This document shows, in pieces, positions 30,522 through 36,177 of a stretch of DNA of 36,177 nucleotides. The stretch lies in assembly GCA_021732085.1 (NCBI GenBank), contig JAKFVQ010000031.1, forward strand, positions 1-36,177, read 5' to 3'. The notes beneath the pieces were generated by a model. The model did not search any database and was not told the origin of the DNA. It saw only the letters and a program-made list of their open reading frames with translations. The stretch's first letter is position 1. Every line of letters starts with the position of its first letter. This DNA comes from Candidatus Obscuribacterales bacterium (GTDB lineage: Bacteria; Cyanobacteriota; Vampirovibrionia; Obscuribacterales; Obscuribacteraceae). The position numbers and the translations under genes are program-made.

Positions 30522-31589
30522 ATGCCAGTAATGACTGAAATGACTTCGATTGAGAAGGCTTTGGGCGATAAAGCCAAATTTTACCTTGACCACTCCTGCA
30601 AAACCGTTTCGAAAGATCTTTTGCATCTTCCGGGACCGGACTTTGTTGATCGAGTAGTTAGCAGCAGCGACAGAAATCCCCGTACCCTGTTGAGCCTGCA
30701 AACGCTGTTCAACTCAGGTCGTTTGGCTGGTACTGGTTATCTTTCCATTCTTCCTGTGGACCAGGGCATCGAGCACTCCGGTGGTGCTTCGTTCGCGAAA
30801 AATCCAATTTACTTTGATGGCGAAAACATCGTCAAGTTGGCGATCGAAGGCGGCTGTAATGCTGTTGCATCGACCTTCGGCGTCCTTGGTTCTGTGGCTC
30901 GTAAGTATGCTCACAAGATTCCTTTCATCGTTAAACTCAACCACAATGAATTCTTGACCTACCCCAACAAGTTCGACCAAATCGAATTCGGAAGCGTTCG
31001 CCAAGCATGGGAAATGGGTGCGGTCGCTGTTGGTGCCACCATTTATTTTGGTTCACCCGAGTCAACAAGACAGATTCAAGAAATCGCTGCAGCTTTTGAA
31101 GAAGCCCATCAATTAGGTATGGCGACAGTACTTTGGTGCTATCTCCGTAACAGCGGCTTCAAAGTTGGCGATACCGATTATCACGTTTCTGCTGACCTGA
31201 CCGGACAAGCTAACCACTTGGGAGTCACAATCCAAGCCGACATCATCAAGCAAAAGCTTCCGGAAAACAACGGCGGTTACAACGCATTGAAATTTGGTAA
31301 GACTGACGCTCGTGTCTATTCCGAATTGACCACTGACCACCCGATCGATTTGACTCGCTATCAGGTAACCAACTGTTACATGGGCAGATCAGGTTTGATC
31401 AACTCAGGTGGTGCTTCCGGCAGTAATGACCTCAACGAAGCAATCACTACAGCTGTCATCAATAAGAGAGCTGGCGGTATGGGTCTCATCTCTGGACGTA
31501 AGGCTTTCCAAAAGCCGATGAAGGACGGCATTGCCCTCCTCAATTCAATCCAAGATGTTTACCTCTGCGACGAAATCACCATCGCTTAA
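30522..31589 (+). CDS. fbaB: Class I fructose-bisphosphate aldolase (DhnA/FbaB type)
   Basis: 355 aa. It splits fructose-1,6-bisphosphate to dihydroxyacetone phosphate and glyceraldehyde-3-phosphate through a lysine Schiff base. Family features: ILPVDQGIEHS, IEGGCNAVASTFG, IPFIVKLNHNE, GAVAVGATIYFGSPES, TVLWCYLRNSGF and IQADIIKQKLP with the probable Schiff-base Lys near K243, then the phosphate-binding LINSGGASG and GLISGRKAFQKP. Start: ATG at 30522 with GGAGG 13 bases upstream, a rather long spacing; a TTG at 30510 is too close to it. A strong terminator follows. Its leader contains the hairpin repeats, so its expression may be controlled there. Confidence 0.94.
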   Translation: MPVMTEMTSIEKALGDKAKFYLDHSCKTVSKDLLHLPGPDFVDRVVSSSDRNPRTLLSLQTLFNSGRLAGTGYLSILPVDQGIEHSGGASFAKNPIYFDGENIVKLAIEGGCNAVASTFGVLGSVARKYAHKIPFIVKLNHNEFLTYPNKFDQIEFGSVRQAWEMGAVAVGATIYFGSPESTRQIQEIAAAFEEAHQLGMATVLWCYLRNSGFKVGDTDYHVSADLTGQANHLGVTIQADIIKQKLPENNGGYNALKFGKTDARVYSELTTDHPIDLTRYQVTNCYMGRSGLINSGGASGSNDLNEAITTAVINKRAGGMGLISGRKAFQKPMKDGIALLNSIQDVYLCDEITIA

Positions 31590-31610
31590 GGTCGGCGAAC
31601 ACTCACCTAA

Positions 31611-31648
31611 AGAACGCTCCAGGGCCCTCTCTGGGGCGTTCTGTTTTT
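31611..31648 (+). terminator. Intrinsic terminator of the aldolase gene
   Basis: Twelve-base arms (AGAACGCTCCAG and CTGGGGCGTTCT) pair with one G-U, then GTTTTT. It begins 22 bases after the stop. Confidence 0.94.
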
Positions 31649-31874
31649 CATGGTTCGGCAGATTATCGCCAAATATGGAATATCTGGGATGTCAGCCTTT
31701 TGATGCGGGGACCGCGCCCGCCATGCATGTTAGTCCGTTAGAGGGTTTTGGCTTGAAATCGGAAAAAGGCCAGGTGGCATTGCGCACCATAGCTGGTGTT
31801 AGTCTTTATCGGAAACTGAAAATTGGAACGTGCAGACCTTAGTAAATATGCTGTATGTGTCGAATGACCAGCGC

Positions 31875-32060
31875 TCAGAATGCTTGTCGCTTAAGCGATT
31901 TAGGCTTCCAGTTGATTGAACAAACGCCTGAAGAGCAGTCTGTTTCTTTTGCGCTTATCTTTTTCGACATATCGCGCGTGCCACCTGCTGTGGTGCTGGA
32001 TTGCAATTCCAGATCTTTGCTAATGTCGCTTGTTTGGTAGTTCCTGCGCTTCTGTTTCAT
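31875..32060 (-). CDS. Possible 61-aa basic protein, unknown function
   Basis: Reads MKQKRRNYQTSDISKDLELQ at the N terminus, is Lys/Ser-rich, has two cysteines (DCSSGVCS) and no hydrophobic segment. GGAGA lies five to six bases before the ATG at 32060, and a CATAAT box about 50 bases further up could be a promoter. No relative is recognised and codon use is unremarkable, so this may be a chance frame. Confidence 0.35.
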   Translation of the reverse strand: MKQKRRNYQTSDISKDLELQSSTTAGGTRDMSKKISAKETDCSSGVCSINWKPKSLKRQAF

Positions 32061-32385
32061 TTTTGTCTCCGGGATGCAAAATGCATAGGCACCGCACATT
32101 ATTATGCGCTAATTTTGATCCCGTGAGCCTCTTGACTTAGGTGTGTTTTCACAAATTCTCGATATTTCTTAAAATCGCAAAACACGCTAAACAGTTCCAG
32201 CGCAGTCCAGGCGTGTCATTTGATGAACATGTGGGGGATATGTCCATCTTTGCGGTAATTCTATAAAGGGTTGGCGGCGAAAACTATATCTTTTGCGGCG
32301 ATAATTGTTTAGCGAATTTGAAGCAGAGCAAGGTGCATGGGTAAAAGCCTCATCAACAGTCGAGTTTCTGCGTGTGATAATGATG

Positions 32386-32393
32386 TATATACT
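32386..32393 (+). promoter_or_regulatory. Candidate -10 box of the Nudix gene
   Basis: TATATACT lies 65 bases before the TTG start, matching the boxes before proS and deoB. No -35 match is clear. Confidence 0.4.
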
Positions 32394-32450
32394 TAGTGCA
32401 TCGTAATACAAAGGGCGTTACAATCGAGTGGTGTTATCTGGGTAACTGAT

Positions 32451-32945
32451 TTGAAAGCTTGTCCATACTGCGCAATAGTTTTGAACGTCGTTGAGATCGG
32501 TGGGCGAGAACGCCTTGCCTGCGCCACTTGCGAGTTTGTTCATTGGAACAATCCGAAGCCGGTGACAGCAACTGTTATCCCTATGGATGGTGGCATTGTT
32601 CTCGTCAAGCGGAAATGCGAACCCTTTGTTAACGACTGGTGTTTACCCGGCGGATTCATCGAGGCCGCCGAGCATCCGGCTGAATCCGCAGCACGTGAAG
32701 TGTTTGAGGAGACAGGTCTTGAAGTTCAAGTTTCGCGTCTTTTGGAAGCGAGTGCACCAGGTCGAGGCATCAACGTAGTTATTCTCTTTTATGAGGCGCA
32801 TCCTGTTGGCGGAAAGTTAGTTCCTGGCGACGACGCCAGCGACGCAGGCATTTTCAAGCAGCATGAGTTGCCCACTAACATCGCATTCGATTTGCACCGG
32901 CAAATTATTCATCGCTGGTTTAAGAGTGTGCCGAACAAACATTGA
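32451..32945 (+). CDS. Nudix hydrolase with N-terminal zinc ribbon
   Basis: 164 aa. It hydrolyses a nucleoside diphosphate linked to another moiety; the exact substrate is not determined. A zinc ribbon is formed by C4, C7, C24 and C27 (ACPYC, ACATC). The Nudix box G68-L90 fits GX5EX7REUXEEXGU exactly (R82, E83, E86, E87). Zinc-ribbon Nudix proteins include NADH pyrophosphatase-like and ADP-ribose-type enzymes; this one is shorter than NudC. Start: TTG at 32451, immediately before the zinc ribbon; no in-frame ATG fits and the ribosome site is poor. It converges on the double-PH membrane protein, with ten bases between the stops and no terminator. Confidence 0.9.
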   Translation: MKACPYCAIVLNVVEIGGRERLACATCEFVHWNNPKPVTATVIPMDGGIVLVKRKCEPFVNDWCLPGGFIEAAEHPAESAAREVFEETGLEVQVSRLLEASAPGRGINVVILFYEAHPVGGKLVPGDDASDAGIFKQHELPTNIAFDLHRQIIHRWFKSVPNKH

Positions 32946-32955
32946 TGTAGACGGT

Positions 32956-33864
32956 TCAATTCGGCGGCGAAGTTTGAGCTTTATCGAGGCGGACTTTAAG
33001 CTCTTCAACCAGTTCATCGAAATTATCCATTGAGCTTGAAAGCAAAAACGATTGCTTATTTTTTGAATTCAGTTTCACGCCGTCAGGGAATGGAAACTTG
33101 CTTTCTGTCATGGATTCAATCTGGTTTAGTGCAACTTCACGCTTCCTGATTAAGCTGCCGATTTTTAGATTTGCATTCTCCAGGAGAACCTTTCGAGGAA
33201 GCAAAACTACATAGAGGAATTGCCAGAGGACGCCCAGTATAACGACGATTTCAAGCCCTAGGACAAGGGCCAAGTCGAAGGGCGAAATATTGCTGGTTTT
33301 TCGGAGTGATTCGAAGAAAATGCCAAACAATATTGCAAATCCCAACCAAAGTAATGCCTGCCCAATCAGCATCAAATGGGCGAGTTTGGCTAAATTGTAT
33401 TGTTGAGTGTCGCCTGTTTTTACTCTGCCGCGTGAAGGCAGATGTGATCGAATTGTGGCTACCAATTCCTGAACATTGAGGAGCTGACAAGGAAATGTGA
33501 GATCGCCTTCCCTCAAACCTAAGCGATAATGTCGCCATCCAACCATGTTTATTAAAGAGAGAGACTGCATCTGCGACCAGCTCGCCTGGCGCTTTTTCAG
33601 AAAAGCTCGAGTTTCAATTCCATTTTCATTGACGCTTGCACGAAATGGGATTTGGCAAATAGCCCAGGCAAGACCGAGCGTAATTGGAGAGGCCAGGCAA
33701 ATCATTGTCCGGTAGATGATGTGCAGTTTTTGAAAAATTCCGAGACCGAAAAGAATCAAAGGAGCCAGAGCGACAATGGCGAAAACCGTTAGTTCAGCGA
33801 GCATGCGAGCCAGCAAAACCGATTTGATCTGATAATTTGTTTTGCTTGAAGTCTTTTCGCTCAA
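32956..33864 (-). CDS. Membrane protein with two TM-pair plus PH-like modules
   Basis: 302 aa. The architecture repeats twice: two membrane helices (about 23-45 and 52-72, then about 165-188 and 197-220), each pair followed by a short beta-rich domain with a common pattern, ENGIETRAFLKKRQASWSQM (first) and ENANLKIGSLIRKREVALNQ (second). This pattern (exposed turn, basic strand, then W/L..Q..I) resembles bacterial PH-like domains after membrane pairs. The role is unknown; such proteins often form membrane assemblies. Start: TTG at 33864 with GGAGT six bases upstream, which supports it over internal ATGs. Convergent with the Nudix gene. The PH assignment is by pattern and moderate. Confidence 0.75.
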   Translation of the reverse strand: MSEKTSSKTNYQIKSVLLARMLAELTVFAIVALAPLILFGLGIFQKLHIIYRTMICLASPITLGLAWAICQIPFRASVNENGIETRAFLKKRQASWSQMQSLSLINMVGWRHYRLGLREGDLTFPCQLLNVQELVATIRSHLPSRGRVKTGDTQQYNLAKLAHLMLIGQALLWLGFAILFGIFFESLRKTSNISPFDLALVLGLEIVVILGVLWQFLYVVLLPRKVLLENANLKIGSLIRKREVALNQIESMTESKFPFPDGVKLNSKNKQSFLLSSSMDNFDELVEELKVRLDKAQTSPPN

Positions 33865-34452
33865 GAACCACTCCGATCGTTGTGATTATCGCATCTCGAC
33901 TTTCTGCACGGTGGATCGACAGGTACTGTGGATTCATGCAAGGTATCTTGCGAGCATTACACTTCTTTCTTCCCTGAGATTTGCCTATCCTGCCGTTTAT
34001 GGCCTACGGCCTATTACTAGCGCCTGCACGTTTCACCCGCAAGCTAGCGGGGCACAAGGTACGTGGGGAGGAGTAGGGACCGCTCTGCTCTATAGATCTT
34101 CTCTGGATCTCCAGAAGATCTGTTTCTCAGATAGCTATTTCTAATTCTGGATTAGATCTTGATCTGGTCCAGGAAGAGAAGTGGATCTCGCTCTGGATTA
34201 GCTCCAGTATTGAGTCTAATTTCTTTCAGGAATAGTACCTGTTCTTCTCCAGAATTCGAACTCATCCCACGTACTCGAACGCAAAAGGAGCAATTTCAAG
34301 GCAGATTAATTCTTCGGGATTTGCTTAATTCTTGGCATCGCCATGGTGATATCACGAAAATTCCACGAATTTAAACTATCTTGAAAACGCCCGGCATATG
34401 GTCATTGTGTTCACGCACGCCTTTTCGACTCCTCCAGCTGGAACTTACTAAG
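33865..34452. other. 588-base intergenic region with repeated CTGGAT elements
   Basis: No gene supported. From 34094 to about 34253 the sequence is built of recurring TCTGGAT (34102, 34146, 34192), AGATCT and CTCCAG words, with steps of 44 and 46 bases. At 34094-34121 AGATCTTC..TGG and CCAGAAGATCT form a hairpin. It lies upstream of the 34453 gene. Two short plus-strand frames (33842-34144, 34159-34374) lack ribosome sites. Confidence 0.5.
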
Positions 34453-36177
34453 ATGCGCATACTTGGATTTCGACTCCGGCCTTATCTCTATTTCTTTGCG
34501 AGCATTTCGATCGCGCTGGGTGCAACGCAGCTTGCTGATGCCTCACACGGTGATTTCGGTCACAATCCAGAGTCGACGCCGTCCGGCAATTTGAAGCAGT
34601 ATGGACAAAATGCTGGTTATCAGGGCGAGCAGCAAGAACAAGATATGAATGACAACGGCTACCAGAAGGGGAATGACCCTGGCGCCGGAAAGGTTGGAAA
34701 TGGAACTGCTAATGGTCAACCTCCTGGTCATGGTCAAATGCGAGGAGGAAGCGCGGCTGCGCGTGAGCAAGGCGAGCAAGTAAATGAGAAAGCCAAGAAA
34801 GACCAACAGGAATTAGAACACAGCGCGAACGTAACTGGCGGCACCACGAAATGCATGTGGCAGGCTAAGAAGCTAACGCCGCAGTCCGGAGTCGATGAAC
34901 AGCCTTACGTGAAGCTTAAGCCATCCACTGCGCAAGTCGAGGGGTCTAGACGCCAGACATCAGCAGGCAATGCTGCTGAGCAGGCAATCGGTAATTCAAC
35001 GAACACACCTAAGTCGGGTGTTAACCAGAAGCAGTTCCAAGTACAGACTGGTATGACCCCCACGGGTGCAACGCTGAACAATGCAATGAAGGCGCTCACT
35101 GATCAGTTCCGACAACAAATTGCCAATCCGCAAGTTGCTGCAAAAGCTGCAAAAGGCATGAACCAAACCCAGAATGCGCAGAATTCGGACAATCAAGGCA
35201 ACAAGGCGAAAGCTGATTGCCAGAATGCATTTGAATGCATGAAGCTGCCTTTGATCAATGTTGCTAATGAAAATGCCGCAAGTCCTTGCTCGTCCTCTGC
35301 CCCCTTCAAGGATGAATCGAACGTTATTTGGATGGTGCAGCAGATGTACCACAAGTGCTATGTGCCAATGGCCGTCCTCTTCTTACTTCCCGGCGCCGTT
35401 CTTACTCAAGTGAAGTCGCTGGTTGCATTTCAGATATTAGGCAGCCAAGACGAAGATACTTCTAGTCCTTTTATAGGTATTTTCCGGGCGATGATGGCGG
35501 TCTTCTTGATTCCAGCGACGCAGCTGGCTGTTAGCTACTGCATCGATATTGGAAATGCACTTACTGATCCAGTTGCCCGACAGGTCCAAGTCGAAACCCT
35601 TATGAAGTGGGTCGAAGAACAAGCGTACTCAACCGATCCGAAAAATAACGACAATACAATCAAGAAAATTACTGGCAAGCAAACCATGGGCAAACTCATG
35701 GGTACTTCAGCTAAGAAGGCTGTTCAGGAAAGACAGTCAGATCTGACCGTCGGAATTCAAAACATGTTCAACAGTATTAACGCCATGATGGGTCAGGGAC
35801 TTGAAGTACTAAACGGTTTTCAGCTCGTCATGATGTGCTACCTCTTCTTGCTCGGTCCGATAGCAGCAGCTTTGTATGCTTGGCCGGCAGCGGTCGGACG
35901 CGACCTCTTCAAAAAAGCCTTTTCCAGTTGGCTCGATGGTGTCATTGTACTTTCATTATGGAAGTTCTGGTGGTGCATTGTTCTTCTTTGTATGGCCGTG
36001 CGCCTACAGGAAGGCGGGATCGATCCGACCAATCAGTATGAAATGTACTACTACACAGCATTCATGGGCATCCTCGTTATGGTGCCGTTCCAGCCATTCG
36101 AGTTTCGCCCAGGGGAAATCGTCAGCCATGTACTTGAGAAAGCGCAACAGGGCGGCGGTGGCGGCGGTGGTGGCGGC
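34453..36177 (+). CDS. Large polytopic membrane protein, possibly VirB6/TrbL-like, cut by the edge
   Basis: 575 codons are open to the window end with no stop. A signal-like segment is at 8-30 (RPYLYFFASISIALGATQLADA). Residues 35-300 are polar, Gln/Asn/Gly-rich and low complexity, with cysteines (C137, about C260, C265 and C282) that could lie outside the cytoplasm. Membrane segments follow at about 306-325, 342-364, 456-478 (LVMMCYLFLLGPIAAALYAW), 496-516 (VIVLSLWKFWWCIVLLCMAV) and 532-547. The last visible part is a run of nine Gly. Polytopic core with a LLGPIAAALYAW..GRDLFKKAFSSWLDG loop resembles VirB6/TrbL components of type IV secretion, but this is by pattern only. The start (ATG at 34453) has no clear ribosome site. 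Confidence 0.8.
   Translation, partial: MRILGFRLRPYLYFFASISIALGATQLADASHGDFGHNPESTPSGNLKQYGQNAGYQGEQQEQDMNDNGYQKGNDPGAGKVGNGTANGQPPGHGQMRGGSAAAREQGEQVNEKAKKDQQELEHSANVTGGTTKCMWQAKKLTPQSGVDEQPYVKLKPSTAQVEGSRRQTSAGNAAEQAIGNSTNTPKSGVNQKQFQVQTGMTPTGATLNNAMKALTDQFRQQIANPQVAAKAAKGMNQTQNAQNSDNQGNKAKADCQNAFECMKLPLINVANENAASPCSSSAPFKDESNVIWMVQQMYHKCYVPMAVLFLLPGAVLTQVKSLVAFQILGSQDEDTSSPFIGIFRAMMAVFLIPATQLAVSYCIDIGNALTDPVARQVQVETLMKWVEEQAYSTDPKNNDNTIKKITGKQTMGKLMGTSAKKAVQERQSDLTVGIQNMFNSINAMMGQGLEVLNGFQLVMMCYLFLLGPIAAALYAWPAAVGRDLFKKAFSSWLDGVIVLSLWKFWWCIVLLCMAVRLQEGGIDPTNQYEMYYYTAFMGILVMVPFQPFEFRPGEIVSHVLEKAQQGGGGGGGGG

Larger units (their letters stand above)
31590..32450. other. 861-base region with few convincing genes
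   Basis: It begins with the aldolase terminator. Short plus-strand frames at 31531-31842 and 31855-32040 have no ribosome site and no recognised content. One small minus-strand frame (31875-32060) has a ribosome site and is listed separately. The right end holds the candidate Nudix promoter. The rest, especially 32061-32380, is AT-rich with nothing recognised; remnants of a lost gene are possible. Confidence 0.4.

Noticed and set aside
31531..31842. 103-codon plus-strand frame over the aldolase 3' end
   Set aside because: It overlaps the aldolase gene out of frame and passes through its terminator.

Overview
The window reads as chromosomal DNA of a Gram-negative-type bacterium with mid-range GC. 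It has an rfaE2-type heptose adenylyltransferase (LPS core precursor), an AMIN-TPR periplasmic protein, a murein endopeptidase, a DhnA-type class I aldolase, an archaeal/eukaryote-type prolyl-tRNA synthetase and a eukaryote-like Ser/Thr kinase with an extracytoplasmic domain. This mix fits best with a non-photosynthetic relative of the Cyanobacteria (Vampirovibrionia/Melainabacteria, Obscuribacter-like). That placement is inferred from gene content alone. No rRNA, tRNA, insertion sequence or CRISPR array was seen.

Layout. 1-24: start of a leftward gene cut by the edge. 224-1461: leftward operon of three small proteins of unknown function, one cysteine-rich, ending in a hairpin. 1908-4546: proS and a MepA-like endopeptidase. 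5084-6223: a cytoplasmic serpin with its own terminator. 6547-9068: an SGNH hydrolase (leftward) and two unknown proteins (rightward). 9357-11043: glucokinase and a His-rich secreted protein (both leftward). 11584-16467: a tightly packed operon of phosphopentomutase, a short PNP-like protein, PNP and a membrane Ser/Thr kinase. 16599-20984: three secreted proteins of unknown function and an SbmA/YddA-like ABC exporter. 21254-26796: leftward run of a subtilase, an orphan M17 N-domain protein, two unknown proteins and an M48 protease. 27344-29133: rfaE2 converging on the AMIN-TPR gene. 29409-31589: a small secreted protein coupled to methylmalonyl-CoA epimerase, an array of repeated hairpins and aldolase. 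32451-33864: a Nudix enzyme converging on a double PH-like membrane protein. 34453-36177: a polytopic membrane protein, possibly VirB6/TrbL-like, cut by the right edge.

How the genes work together. The deoB-PNP block forms one nucleoside-salvage route: PNP releases (deoxy)ribose-1-phosphate, and DeoB converts it to the 5-phosphate. Its unusual part is the 177-aa protein between them, which carries the PNP loop that the full-length PNP lacks. The two overlap by TAATG, so a two-subunit PNP is the most interesting hypothesis here. A second theme is a set of genes (the 278-1461 operon, serpin, His-rich protein, 23128-26796) with C/G-ending codons, mostly strong AGGAG ribosome sites and strong intrinsic terminators, in contrast to the AT-richer housekeeping genes around them.
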